Below are positions 17,714 to 25,296 of a stretch of DNA of 64,000 bases, one piece after another. Source of the stretch: Pseudomonadota bacterium. Its GTDB lineage: Bacteria > Pseudomonadota > Alphaproteobacteria > Sphingomonadales > Govanellaceae. Position 1 is the stretch's first letter. Every line of letters starts with the position of its first letter. The stretch is taken from assembly GCA_003577275.1 (NCBI GenBank), contig QEVO01000005.1:164386-228385 (forward strand), written 5' to 3'. Under the pieces are notes generated by a model. The model was not told the origin of the DNA and ran no database searches. It saw nothing but the letters and a program-made list of their open reading frames with translations. The position numbers were made by a program, and so were the translations under genes.

Positions 17714-19500
17714 GTCTCCACCCACTGTATGAAGCCGGCGAGCGGCACCTTGGTGCCCCGCTTCAGCGCCCCGCCAAGCCGCACCGGACCATCGGCATAG
17801 GCGCCCGGAATGCGCCGCAGTACGTCCTTCCAGGCTCCTTGCGCGCCCGCTTTGCCCGGCCAGGCGGTATCGGTGAATATCCGCGTCAGCGCCGAATGTT
17901 CATTGGCCACAAACAGGAAATAGGCGTCATCGCCCCCCTCGTCACGTTCAGCAAACAGCCGAAGTCCGACGCTCGCCAGGGCGTCTTGCGCCGGCATCGT
18001 CGTTTGCGTGTCGCCGAACGCCGCCTGATTGCGGCTGGCGTGACGCAAGTCTTCCTTGGCTTCGACAATCCAGTTAGCGATGGTGCGCTTGACGCCCGCG
18101 CCGCGATCGAGCGGCATATCCAGAAGGTACTGCAAACAGCGCGCTTGATCCGACAACTTCTCCGCCTGCATCGGCGCGGTCAGCGCCGCGATGCGCGCTA
18201 CCAGGTCTGATAATTCATCGGAGGAGACGGGATAATCGTAAATCGCCAGATCGGCGCAGGCCAATAGCGTCCCATAGGTATCCTGCAGGCGATCGTCGAA
18301 CCCTGCAATTTCGCGCAGCGCATGGCGGTAGGCGGCGAAGGTATCCGTAAAGCGCGGCCATTGATCCAGCATGCGCCGCATTAGTCGTGCGCCAAGATCA
18401 CCAAGCCGGGTCTGATCCAGGTTCGGCAAGACCGTTCCTTCAATAATGGGAGATAGCCGTGCACGCACGATGCGGCTTTCATCCTGTGGCGGCAGCGGAA
18501 TGGTCACAATGCTGGTCAAGAGCGCCGGAAACTGCACCGAGAACGACCGCCCCACATGCTGATCGCCGCCGCGGCTCACCTTGCCGCCAGACGAGGCTTG
18601 GCGGAGCGCCTGCAACGCCGCCTGCTTGCGTTGCGGATTATCGCCCGGCTCGAACTCATCGATCAACACCGGTTGCGCCCGGCCCTGCATGAGCTGATAA
18701 AGCGCCGCCGCCGTGGTGTCGGTGGTGTCCAGACACCAGCGCTGAAAAACGCCGCGAATGGTCCGCTGCAAGGTTGATTTGCCGGCGCCGGCTTCGCCAT
18801 CCACATAAAGATGGCTCCGCCAGGGCAGCGCGCCGGCGACATAGCCTTGCGCCACGAAGCCCAAGGTCAAATAGGCGTAAAGCGGATCCTGCCAGTGCCA
18901 GGTGTTCAAGATTGACAGCAGCTCTTCCGCCGCTGCGCCATTGGCGCGCTCCCGCGCCGGCTTCAGCGTTGCCGGAAAGGAGGGGTACACATAATCGCCA
19001 TAGCGGCCCGGCTTGCGAAATTCGCCAGCGATCCACACATGATCGCCGCAATGGAGCACCAAGCCGCCATCATCGCCGCGCCAGGCGCCGACGCCGCGCA
19101 CCTGTTCGGCGGGGTCCATCACCCCGGCCTCGGCGCAAGACGCCATCAGCATGTTGGCCACCAGGTCGGAATGAAAACCGCCGGTCGGCTGCCCCTTCTT
19201 GTCGTAGCGCGGCCAGCGGCTCAGGAGATAGTCTTCATGGCGCGCGAACAGCGCCACGATGGTGGCGCGGCCATGCTCGGTTTCCTTCAGCGAGCGCAGC
19301 TGATAGAGGCCGTCGAGGTAATAGTAGATACCATCATTGCAGCCCAGCGGCTGCAAGGGCAGATCGTCCGGCATCCGTAAAAACGCATCAAGGCCGGCAA
19401 GGCGCTGACGTTTGACGGCGCGCGGCGCTTCGGCGGCGCCTTCAATGGCGGCGGCTATCGGCGTCACGTCGGCAGCGGTTTCAGGCGACTTGATGGTCAC
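17710..19500 (-). CDS. P-loop ATPase, probable replicative helicase-like protein
   Basis: A 596-residue protein starting with GTG at 19500, with GGGAG about eight bases ahead. Walker A is GEAGAGKST at residues 235-243 and Walker B is VLIDEFE at 278-284; a later TSIVTIPLPPQDESRIVRARL stretch holds a candidate arginine finger. The layout (N-terminal domain, then one ATPase) and the overlap with the Toprim primase gene upstream suggest a phage replication helicase of superfamily 3 / DUF927 type. It is leftward and coupled to terminase, so replication and packaging genes share a transcript. Confidence 0.65.
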   Translation of the reverse strand: MTIKSPETAADVTPIAAAIEGAAEAPRAVKRQRLAGLDAFLRMPDDLPLQPLGCNDGIYYYLDGLYQLRSLKETEHGRATIVALFARHEDYLLSRWPRYDKKGQPTGGFHSDLVANMLMASCAEAGVMDPAEQVRGVGAWRGDDGGLVLHCGDHVWIAGEFRKPGRYGDYVYPSFPATLKPARERANGAAAEELLSILNTWHWQDPLYAYLTLGFVAQGYVAGALPWRSHLYVDGEAGAGKSTLQRTIRGVFQRWCLDTTDTTAAALYQLMQGRAQPVLIDEFEPGDNPQRKQAALQALRQASSGGKVSRGGDQHVGRSFSVQFPALLTSIVTIPLPPQDESRIVRARLSPIIEGTVLPNLDQTRLGDLGARLMRRMLDQWPRFTDTFAAYRHALREIAGFDDRLQDTYGTLLACADLAIYDYPVSSDELSDLVARIAALTAPMQAEKLSDQARCLQYLLDMPLDRGAGVKRTIANWIVEAKEDLRHASRNQAAFGDTQTTMPAQDALASVGLRLFAERDEGGDDAYFLFVANEHSALTRIFTDTAWPGKAGAQGAWKDVLRRIPGAYADGPVRLGGALKRGTKVPLAGFIQWVET

Positions 19501-20542
19501 TGGTCAACTCCCTCAGCCAATCGTTGAAATCCTTGCCGGCGGCGGCGCGCGCCACATAAACCGTCCGGCCCTTGGCTTGATGCGCGGCAATGGCGCGATC
19601 AAGGCCGCGCTTGGCTTCCTCGGCCGTGTCGTTGTCGGCGGCGATGGTGATCGCCGTGATGCAGGGCGGCAAATCAAGCGCCGCCATATTTGCTAAACTG
19701 ACCGCGGCCGCCACGCGCCGGCGTGGCAGCGCCAACGCTACCGACAGCGCGGTTTCGATCCCCTCGGCCACAATCAGACTTTCCGCCACCCGGCTATTCC
19801 ACAACTCATTCCAGCGAATGCGCGTCATGCCGCGGGTCAAGGGAATGCAGCCGCCGCCATACCGCCCCAGCGACAGCTTGGGGTTGGTCACCTCCAATTT
19901 TTTTGGCCACGCCGGATCCAGGAACGTGCGGTGCACCCCCACCAGCCCACCGCGGCGGAAGATGCCGCCCACCAGCGCCGGCACCCGCTCCTGGGCTTCG
20001 CCGCACCACAGTTCGGGATGGAACGCCAGCGCGCCGGGCACCTTCGGCAACCGCCGGACGTCGATCGAGCGCAGGCGCAAATACGCTTCGGCATGAGTGC
20101 CGCGAATATCGCGTTGGCAGCTCAACCAGATCCGCTGCACTCGCTCTTGCGTGCGCGCCTCCTCTTGCGCCGATGCCCGCTCCGTCGCCTCGGCGATGCG
20201 CGCCGCTTCGCGCCGCACCTTGACGATCGCCGCCGGATCGCGGTCATCGATCCCCAGCCAGCGTTTCGACCATTCCACGGCGCGGCCCTTATCGCCGCCG
20301 AAATGCACTGCCGCCACCAAATCAAGCGCATCCCCGCCATCGCCGCCGGCAAAATCTTTCCACACGCCGGCCCGCGATCCGCTAAGATGCACCGCCAGCG
20401 AGCGGCCCGGCTCGCCGTTCAAGGAGCCGACGCGCCACTCCGCCCCCTCCCGGCGGCCGTTGGGCAGCAATTCCGCCGCCAAGGTCGGCATCCGATCGGC
20501 CAGCAGCCGGGCGATTTCGGCGATGGATATCAGGCTCGCCAT
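19481..20542 (-). CDS. Toprim-domain DNA primase
   Basis: A 353-residue protein. The N-terminal half contains GSRAGVWKDFAGGDGGDALDLV, the pattern of the domain that binds DNA in P4/T7-type primases. The C-terminal Toprim domain has VAEGIETALSVALALP (catalytic Glu) and TIAADNDTAEEAKRG (AADND acidic pair). The start is placed at 20542, which has AGG six bases upstream, in preference to the in-frame 20611. It overlaps the ATPase gene by 20 bases; together they would prime and unwind phage DNA. Confidence 0.85.
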   Translation of the reverse strand: MASLISIAEIARLLADRMPTLAAELLPNGRREGAEWRVGSLNGEPGRSLAVHLSGSRAGVWKDFAGGDGGDALDLVAAVHFGGDKGRAVEWSKRWLGIDDRDPAAIVKVRREAARIAEATERASAQEEARTQERVQRIWLSCQRDIRGTHAEAYLRLRSIDVRRLPKVPGALAFHPELWCGEAQERVPALVGGIFRRGGLVGVHRTFLDPAWPKKLEVTNPKLSLGRYGGGCIPLTRGMTRIRWNELWNSRVAESLIVAEGIETALSVALALPRRRVAAAVSLANMAALDLPPCITAITIAADNDTAEEAKRGLDRAIAAHQAKGRTVYVARAAAGKDFNDWLRELTSDHQVA

Positions 20543-20858
20543 TCCCGCCTCCCAGCCGCCATTCCCCGACCCTTTTGGGTTGGTGTTTGAAATTTCCGCC
20601 GGGTTCCCCAAAAAACCGCCCGAAATTTTGCGACCGTCGCGCGCCAGGCAGGGAGAGAGGGCAAACGATCCGCGCGGGGGGCCCCCCCCCGGCCGGGCGC
20701 GGACCCGGCGGCGGCGGCACCGGCCAGGGGCCGACCATGCTGGCCCGGCTGGTGCCTGCCGGAAGGATGATTAATCCCTTGGGCGATGCGGCCAAGTCCT
20801 TGACCTGCAACGGTTTTCTTAAAACTGTCCGACCAAAACTGTCCGACTTTGCGCAGGA
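20543..20858. other. Intergenic region with G/C homopolymers and paired AAACTGTCCGAC motifs
   Basis: No convincing gene. It carries a run of Gs and Cs (about 20676-20692) and two tandem copies of AAACTGTCCGAC (20822-20847). The rc motif GTCGGACAGTTTT recurs near the right prophage end at 32055-32067. This may be a promoter/operator or replication-linked region for the leftward primase operon. Confidence 0.4.
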
Positions 20859-21356
20859 TCATTTTTCAAGCCCTTGATTTTCTTCATCTTTTTTGTACTC
20901 GACCTGCAATGCCGCCACCGCCTCGTCGAAGCTCTGGCCGGCCGCCATGTTGAGCCCCGGAATGGCCAGGATGACGCCCTGCCGACTGTTGAGATTGACC
21001 TCGACCGGCATTTTGCCGTGCAGGTAAGGGGCGAGCTCCACCAGCGCCTTAAGCTGGCGATCAAAGGCCTCCAGCTTGGTGCAATCAAGCTCGGCCGCCA
21101 GGTCGGCCACCGATCGGGCGGCGACCTCGGCCAGGCCGATGAGCGGCGAGGGATAGCGGCCCAGGAGGTAGGCCGCGAAATCCTTTGTCTTGCGGTTGAT
21201 CGCGCCGGGCGGCCGGCCTCGGCGCTTGACCTCGGCGAGGCGCTCCGCCGGCCGCAGGGTGGGATCCTCGATCAGCGCCAGCTGCGCCGCCGGCGCCAGC
21301 GGCAGCCGGTCGACCGCTTCCGCCAAAATCTTCGCCACCCCCGTTTCCTCAGCCAT
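20859..21356 (-). CDS. Phage protein, candidate small terminase / DNA-binding
   Basis: A 165-residue protein with a basic RRGRPPGAINRKTKDF motif at about residues 45-60 (AT-hook-like GRPPG), followed by helical segments (AAYLLGRYPSPLIGL; LDCTKLEAFDRQLKALVELAPYLHGKMP). Proteins with GRPPG, 'CTKLEAF' and 'LAPYLHGKMP' segments are common in podophages and are often placed near terminase. Function is not proved; TerS is a possibility, though it is separated from TerL by the replication genes. Confidence 0.5.
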   Translation of the reverse strand: MAEETGVAKILAEAVDRLPLAPAAQLALIEDPTLRPAERLAEVKRRGRPPGAINRKTKDFAAYLLGRYPSPLIGLAEVAARSVADLAAELDCTKLEAFDRQLKALVELAPYLHGKMPVEVNLNSRQGVILAIPGLNMAAGQSFDEAVAALQVEYKKDEENQGLEK

Positions 21357-21423
21357 TAAACACCCCTTTTTTTATTGTTTTCAGGGACTTAGCACCAATC
21401 ACCCCGGCTGCCAGCGCCACCCT

Positions 21424-21671
21424 GTTACGCAGCGTAACGCCAGCGTAACAGCCAGCGTAACAGCCATAAGCCATTGAAAAGCCTATATATATCTCTATCC
21501 CTCTAAGGCTTGTTACGGTGTTACGGTTCGCGCGCGCCCGCGAGGCGGATACACCCCGCCCCTCATCCTCACGTAGCGCGCGCACGCGAGACAGCGTAAC
21601 AGCGTAACTTCCTTTTATTTTCAATGAGTTAGCCGTTACGATCGAGCGTAACGGCAGCGTAACAGCGTAAC
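21424..21671. repeat. Cluster of GCGTAAC repeats (iteron-like)
   Basis: Eight direct copies of GCGTAAC (at 21432, 21443, 21455, 21594, 21602, 21646, 21657, 21665), most within AGCGTAACAG. There is one exact inverted copy (GTTACGC, 21424) and three near-inverted copies (GTTACGG twice near 21512-21526, GTTACGA at 21635). Between them lie AT-rich stretches (TATATATATC at 21485). The layout beside the primase operon is like an iteron origin or a protein-binding array. A minus-strand ORF of 135 codons across it reads the repeats as VTL units and is treated as spurious. Confidence 0.7.
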
Positions 21672-21847
21672 AGCCGCCACCCCAATTTTTTGTTTGTAAA
21701 ACAACGGGTTGGGGATTTGAGAAAAGAATTGAGGCGGCGCGGGTCGGGGTAAACATAGGTGCCGCCTATTGGGTCAGGGTGGGGAAAAAGCGAAGGATGA
21801 TCGGCCGCGCTGCTGGTCGCAGCGCGTGGTTTGTTTGTGTGGATGCG
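21672..21847. other. Intergenic, no gene seen
   Basis: AT-richer bases between the repeat cluster and the small phage gene, containing poly-T and GGGTT runs. Nothing further is recognised; it may hold the leftward promoter. Confidence 0.3.
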
Positions 21848-22138
21848 TTACCCGTAAATGTCGGCACGGCGCGCCTCCTGATCGCCTGGCGCGGCATCAT
21901 TGGCCAACCGCACCTGGCGGCTTAAGGCATCGCGCCAGCCCGGCACGTCATGCCAGCGCCGGTTGTCATAGGCCGCCAGGTAATGGTGGCCGATCCGCGC
22001 CGCCTCCGCCCATGCCGCCGGCGCGTCCTCGGGCACTGTTTCCAGCGCCCGGCGCAGCACATCCGCCTCGCCGGCCTGCGGCAGCGGGTGCGGCAATTGC
22101 AGCACCGCCAGCGTCAGATTGGTGGCGTAATCAATCAT
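21848..22138 (-). CDS. Small phage protein of unknown function
   Basis: A 96-residue protein starting MIDYATNLTLAVLQLPHPLPQAG. It includes AWAEAARIGHHYLAAYDNRRWHDVPGWRDAL, a helical region with conserved-looking Trp and His. The ATG overlaps the end of the P-loop gene by eight bases, so the two are coupled. No family recognised. Confidence 0.5.
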   Translation of the reverse strand: MIDYATNLTLAVLQLPHPLPQAGEADVLRRALETVPEDAPAAWAEAARIGHHYLAAYDNRRWHDVPGWRDALSRQVRLANDAAPGDQEARRADIYG

Positions 22139-22406
22139 CGCCGACCTCGCTGACCAAGTGCCGATTAAGCCGTCGGAAATGCGCGGCGCCGACGTTGCGC
22201 TCGCCGCGCGCCTGGTCGCCTTCCAACAGGTCAAATCGCAGCGTTTCCGCCGGCTCACCATCTACGTTGTGATGCTCGATGCCGTCGTAAAATTGCCCGC
22301 CGCCACGGCGGCGAAAGCCCATCAGCTCTAAAATCGGCGTCAGCGCGTTTAGGAGCGTGGTCTTGCCGACGCCATGCGCGCCGGTGATCGTGATGGTGAT
22401 CCTCAT
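22131..22406 (-). CDS. Small P-loop NTPase-like phage protein
   Basis: A 91-residue protein beginning MRITITITGAHGVGKTTLLNAL, a clear Walker A (GAHGVGKT, residues 9-16) in the first strand-loop-helix of a P-loop fold. At 91 residues it is too short for a full kinase domain; no Walker B is evident. It may be a minimal regulator or a truncated nucleotide kinase. AGGGGGC lies ahead of the ATG. Confidence 0.6.
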   Translation of the reverse strand: MRITITITGAHGVGKTTLLNALTPILELMGFRRRGGGQFYDGIEHHNVDGEPAETLRFDLLEGDQARGERNVGAAHFRRLNRHLVSEVGDD

Positions 22407-22789
22407 TGCCTGCCGCCCCCTAAAAAAGCAGCCGGCGACGGCGAACCGCCGCCGGCCAAGTAGCTGGCCCGAACACGAACACGACCAGCGGGGAGCGAGA
22501 CGCGAACGAAAGTACCGGGGCGGCGGGCTGAACCCCTACGGATCATCGGCGGTGGTTGCCGCCGATGCCGTCCCCCTCGGGTGCTGGGAGCCTTGCGGGC
22601 CGTACCAGACCGCCCCTCTCTCTGGACATCTCGGAAACCATTATAAATTGCATGGCGCCAACGCCGGCGCGGCCGCTGCAGGGCCGCTGCAGGCGAGCTC
22701 GCCAGGCGCGGCGGAAACTCTTGCGCTGCCGGCACAACCTGCATTTTTGGGCTAAAGCGCCAAAAAACCCACTTGCTACTGACACGGGA
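22407..22789. other. Intergenic region with a strong hairpin
   Basis: No convincing gene. A 9-bp perfect stem (CATCGGCGG at 22544-22552 with its complement at 22559-22567, 6-base loop) lies downstream of the tRNA in its direction of transcription; it lacks a T-run, so it could be a processing or pausing structure. A 36-codon minus-strand frame near 22545-22655 is not supported. Confidence 0.35.
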
Positions 22790-22865
22790 ATGGTTGCGCA
22801 GGCCGGACTCGAACCGACGACCTTTTGGGTATGAACCAAACGAGCTGCCGCTGCTCCACTGCGCT
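22790..22865 (-). tRNA. Initiator-like tRNA-Met (CAU anticodon)
   Basis: On the minus strand a 76-base cloverleaf with encoded CCA. The acceptor stem pairs GCGCAG with CTGCGC, while position 1 (A) faces position 72 (A), an unpaired end as in initiator tRNAs. The D stem is GAGC/GCTC (A11-T24, also initiator-like), with G18-G19 retained in a 7-base loop. The anticodon stem TTTGG/CCAAA has loop TTCATAC (CAT). The T arm GTCGG-TTCGAGT-CCGGC follows an AGGTC variable loop. Only two of the three initiator G-C pairs below the loop remain (29-41 is T-A). It lies inside the prophage beside the lysogeny switch; phage origin is inferred from context. Confidence 0.85.
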
Positions 22866-22962
22866 GAAAAAAACGGGCCATCACACCCCACGGCAGCATG
22901 ATGGCCCCTTGGACAGGCGATCAGGGCGATCATATTCACCCCGCCGGGACGCCCCCAGGATT

Positions 22963-23068
22963 CCGACATCCGATATCTGACATCTGACATCCGACCTTTC
23001 ATGCTGCCGCCCCCAGGGGTTGGGGGGCTTGGGCGTGCTGATCCCTGATGCCTGATCCCTGATCCCCG
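22963..23068. repeat. Short degenerate repeats of (C)TGACATC and GATCCCTGAT
   Basis: A run of CCGATATCTGACATCTGACATCCG-like units (22963-22995) and a run of GATCCCTGAT-like units (23038-23068) lie at the 3' end of the Cro-like gene. A related run occurs beside the tRNA-Leu at 29734-29784. The last 20 or so codons of the Cro-like ORF are made of these repeats. Confidence 0.55.
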
Positions 23069-23301
23069 CCAGCCAGCTGCGCGGGGTCCAAATTAAACCA
23101 GTCATTGGGCTCGACCGCGCCGGCGGTGAAAATCCAAATTCGGTGTTTCAGGGCGTCGCCCGGCATCTGCGCGTCGTTGCAGATGCGGTTGATGGTGATT
23201 TTGGAAATGCCCAGGGCTTCCGCCGCCGTAAGCTGCAAAATGCCGCTTTGCCGCAGCCAAGCGCGGAATTTTTCCCCTGAATATCGTTTGGCGATAACCA
23301 T
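22999..23301 (-). CDS. Cro-like helix-turn-helix regulator
   Basis: A 100-residue protein (MVIAKRYSGEKFRAWLRQSGI) with an HTH segment LQLTAAEALGISKITINRICN at about residues 22-42. It diverges from the CI-like gene, the usual layout of a lambda-type switch. Its first codons contain an operator core, ATCGTTTGGCGATAA read on the plus strand at 23283-23297, so binding there would block its own expression. The C-terminal 20 residues are encoded by short repeats and are probably a late extension. Ribosome-binding site is weak. Confidence 0.7.
   Translation of the reverse strand: MVIAKRYSGEKFRAWLRQSGILQLTAAEALGISKITINRICNDAQMPGDALKHRIWIFTAGAVEPNDWFNLDPAQLAGGDQGSGIRDQHAQAPQPLGAAA
23281..23297. promoter_or_regulatory. 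Operator core within the Cro-like gene start
   Basis: ATATCGTTTGGCGATAA shares its core ATCGTTTGGCGATAA with the larger palindrome at 23392-23420, and has the dyad TATCG...CGATA. It covers codons 2-7 of the Cro-like gene. Confidence 0.6.
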
Positions 23302-23340
23302 ATCTAGCCCGATTAGTGTTTCGCGACACCAGATATAGCC

Positions 23341-23357
23341 TAATCATATTATGATTA
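23341..23357. promoter_or_regulatory. Palindrome TAATCAT-ATT-ATGATTA in the switch region
   Basis: Perfect 7-bp arms with a 3-bp centre, midway between the divergent regulators. AT-rich and able to overlap both divergent promoters. Its sequence differs from the GTTTGGC-type operators, so it may bind another regulator. Confidence 0.45.
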
Positions 23358-23391
23358 ATCACGTCAAGGATAAAATCTAAATCCGCAGTAC

Positions 23392-23420
23392 CATAAATTA
23401 TCGTTTGGCGATAATTTATG
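23392..23420. promoter_or_regulatory. Main lysogeny operator (12-bp arms)
   Basis: CATAAATTATCG at 23392-23403 and its exact complement at 23409-23420 flank TTTGG. The right arm ends four bases before the ATG of the CI-like gene, overlapping its GGGG ribosome-binding site, so autorepression is likely. Confidence 0.75.
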
Positions 23421-23424
23421 GGGG

Positions 23425-23751
23425 ATGAGTAATCGGATCAAAACGTTACGTAGCCTGGCAGGCCTCACGCAGGGCGAGGTGGCGGAGGCTATTAACGTGT
23501 CTCAGGGGGCCTATCAGAAGGTGGAGGCGGGGGAAACCGAACTCAATCTCACCTGGATGCGCCGCCTGGCCAAGGTGTTCGGCTGCACCGCCGCCGACCT
23601 GTTGGATGACGCCGACCACCCGTATCGCCTGGACGAAACGGAAACGGAGCTGATTAATTTATTCCGCGGCCTGGAAAATCAAGAAAAGCATAAAATGTTC
23701 CGCTTGCTAGTCGCCTTTTGCACCCCGGCCAACGAAAACAAGGCGGCGTGA
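23425..23751 (+). CDS. CI-like repressor, XRE-family HTH
   Basis: A 108-residue protein with an N-terminal HTH: IKTLRSLAGLTQGEVAEAINVSQGAYQKVEAGETEL, residues 5-40. Then RRLAKVFGCTAADLLD and a short C-terminal region ending LLVAFCTPANENKAA. It lacks a LexA-type peptidase, so induction must work by another route than RecA cleavage. It faces the Cro-like gene across three palindromic sites and is followed by a membrane protein gene overlapping its stop. Confidence 0.85.
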   Translation: MSNRIKTLRSLAGLTQGEVAEAINVSQGAYQKVEAGETELNLTWMRRLAKVFGCTAADLLDDADHPYRLDETETELINLFRGLENQEKHKMFRLLVAFCTPANENKAA

Positions 23752-24029
23752 TGAGCGATCGTGAACTACGCCGCCGCCTCGCCCAATATCCCGGTATGAC
23801 TGAAGAAAAAATCAACGCCGCCATGCGCGCCTACGACGAGCGCCGGGCGCAAAAAACCGCGTTGTTGCAACGCGGTTTTTCCAATCGCCGGGCGGAAAAA
23901 TGGCTCGATAAAACTGGATTTCCGCGCCCACCGGGCTGGCAGAGCGTATTTTTCTACCCCGACTCCCTGATGCCCCGCTGGCGCTATTTACTACTGGCCG
24001 CTGGTGGCCTCCTGCTGGTCTTGCTCTAA
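23751..24029 (+). CDS. Small membrane-anchored phage protein
   Basis: A 92-residue basic protein (MSDRELRRRLAQYPGMTEEKI) ending in a transmembrane helix (YLLLAAGGLLLVLL). The ATG overlaps the repressor stop (TGATG), so it is expressed with the repressor in the lysogen. A short invert AAAAAACCGCGTTGTTGC within the gene forms a hairpin. A superinfection-exclusion or lysogenic-conversion role is possible but is only inferred from co-expression with the repressor. Confidence 0.6.
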   Translation: MSDRELRRRLAQYPGMTEEKINAAMRAYDERRAQKTALLQRGFSNRRAEKWLDKTGFPRPPGWQSVFFYPDSLMPRWRYLLLAAGGLLLVLL

Positions 24030-24183
24030 AATCATCGCCCGGACACGGCGCTTTTCCCGCCACACCGCCCAACCATCCGGCGCGGCGATAATAAACCCAA
24101 CGATAGCAATAACATTCAGCAAAATCGCGACCGCCGCTCACACGTAAATAAATCCCGTCAGCGCGCGATCCAGCAGATCCCGC

Positions 24184-24477
24184 TTACTCATATTCATCAG
24201 CCGGATATCCGTACGAATTCGGCCGCGAATATGGTCCATTGATAGAACCACCCTGATAAAGCGGCCGCAGGCCCGGTTGCAGCGTGCCCGCCGGGGCCGG
24301 ATCGCCTAATTTTTCACTATACCCGCCCAGGGGTGCGCGGCCGCCCAACGATTGGTATTTTTGATAATTCTCGGCGCTGTGGCGCGTTCGCGCTTGATCC
24401 GTCGTTTCCAGTTGTTGGGCCATGCCGAGGCATGATCCCCAAATAACGATGGCGGCCGCCAATAAAATCCTGCGCAT
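24184..24477 (-). CDS. Small secreted protein, unknown
   Basis: A 97-residue protein with an N-terminal signal peptide (MRRILLAAAIVIWGSCLGMAQ; likely cleavage after the hydrophobic core). The mature part is polar and rich in Gly, Pro, Ser and Tyr (QLETTDQARTRHSAENYQKYQSL...GYPADEYE). GGAGG precedes the ATG at 24477. It lies alone, antisense to the surrounding early genes. It could alter the cell surface in lysogens, or be a spanin-like outer partner, but no lipobox or known motif is clear. Confidence 0.5.
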   Translation of the reverse strand: MRRILLAAAIVIWGSCLGMAQQLETTDQARTRHSAENYQKYQSLGGRAPLGGYSEKLGDPAPAGTLQPGLRPLYQGGSINGPYSRPNSYGYPADEYE

Positions 24478-24563
24478 CAAACCCCTCCAGATTGATATTG
24501 ATCCTAACCTTTTCCCTTATACGGCATATCCAGGCGCGAACCTAAATCGTATTCCGATATTAA

Positions 24564-24607
24564 AATAATCGTTTTTCGATTGACTGAATAATCGTTTTGT
24601 GATTATT
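24564..24607. promoter_or_regulatory. Early operon operator: tandem AATAATCGTTTT sites
   Basis: AATAATCGTTTTTCGATT (24564-24581) is followed by AATAATC-GTTTTGT-GATTATT (7-bp perfect arms, 24587-24593 and 24601-24607). The ATCGTTT core matches the operators at 23281 and 23392. It precedes the rightward early operon starting at 24666, so the same regulator likely controls it. Confidence 0.65.
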
Positions 24608-24665
24608 TCTCCACTCATCGCCACGTGGCGCAGGGCCGCGCCGAAAGATGAAGGGAGAAACTTTC

Positions 24666-24869
24666 ATGCCGCTCATCCCGCGCCGCCGCCCCATCATCAT
24701 CCCCTCGCCGCGCGAGCCCTTGACCGCGATCGAGGCCATGGCGCGCTTTAACCAGGCCCACCGCCGCCAGCTCCGGCGCATCGTCTGGGCGCGCCGCCTC
24801 ATCGTCGCCGCCATGCTGGCCTGGGGCGGGTATCTGTTTTGGCTGCTCATCGCCGCCGCCCGGCCATGA
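24666..24869 (+). CDS. Small membrane protein, first gene of the early operon
   Basis: A 67-residue protein (MPLIPRRRPIIIPSPREP) with basic N-terminal half and a C-terminal transmembrane helix (LIVAAMLAWGGYLFWLLIAAA). GGGAG lies eight bases before this ATG; the earlier in-frame ATG at 24648 has no comparable site. The stop overlaps the next ATG. Function unknown. Confidence 0.5.
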   Translation: MPLIPRRRPIIIPSPREPLTAIEAMARFNQAHRRQLRRIVWARRLIVAAMLAWGGYLFWLLIAAARP

Positions 24870-25099
24870 CCGCCGCCCCGCAACATTCCGGCAGCGGCCG
24901 CGCCGCCATTGTCGCCAACCACCGCCGGCGCGCCAAGCGCGCCGCCGAGTTCAAGGCCCGCGCCTACCAGATGTGGCTGGCCTGCCCGCTCGACACCGCC
25001 GAAGCCGATTTGTCCTGGCGGCTCTACCAGGCGGCCGAGGCGCTTTACGAACATCACCTTGCCCAATGGATCGACCGTAAGAAGGACCCCGCCGCATGA
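24866..25099 (+). CDS. Small phage protein of unknown function
   Basis: A 77-residue, basic, helical protein (MTAAPQHSGSGRAAIVANHRRRAKRAAEFKARA). It contains LSWRLYQAAEALYEHHLAQWI, and the next gene has a similar AWQLW...WDIYQSAKAAHDYF pattern, so the two are probably paralogues. Its ATG overlaps the previous stop (ATGA). Confidence 0.5.
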   Translation: MTAAPQHSGSGRAAIVANHRRRAKRAAEFKARAYQMWLACPLDTAEADLSWRLYQAAEALYEHHLAQWIDRKKDPAA

Positions 25100-25296
25100 T
25101 GAACCTCACCCAACTGGAGCAGGCCGCCGGCCGCGCCCGCACACTGAAGGAGAAGGCATGGCAACTGTGGGCCATCCTGCCTGACGGTGATGATGCCGTC
25201 TTAGCATGGGATATCTATCAATCTGCGAAAGCGGCGCACGATTATTTTACGGAGCGCTGCATCAAAGCGCGGCGCGAAAAAGGAACCGCCGCATGA
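25096..25296 (+). CDS. Small phage protein, paralogue of the preceding one
   Basis: A 66-residue helical protein (MMNLTQLEQAAGRARTLKEKAWQLWAILPDGDD). It shares with its neighbour a pattern of a basic helix, W.., LPDGDD or CPLDTAE turn, then a WDIYQSAKAAHDYF helix. ATGA overlaps on both sides. No known family. Confidence 0.5.
   Translation: MMNLTQLEQAAGRARTLKEKAWQLWAILPDGDDAVLAWDIYQSAKAAHDYFTERCIKARREKGTAA

Noticed and set aside
21349..21756. A 135-codon minus-strand ORF across the repeat cluster
   Set aside because: Most of its sequence is the GTTACGC repeats read as Tyr-Ala-Val-Thr-Leu units, and codon use is poor. Better explained as a repeat array, though a real repeat-bearing gene cannot be excluded.
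22403..23002. Long minus-strand ORFs across the tRNA and repeats
   Set aside because: They run through the tRNA and short repeats; coding potential is explained by GC-rich open frames.
23991..24122. A 43-codon minus-strand ORF with a hydrophobic N-terminus (TTG start)
   Set aside because: It overlaps the end of the membrane protein gene on the other strand, has no clear ribosome-binding site and no recognised family.
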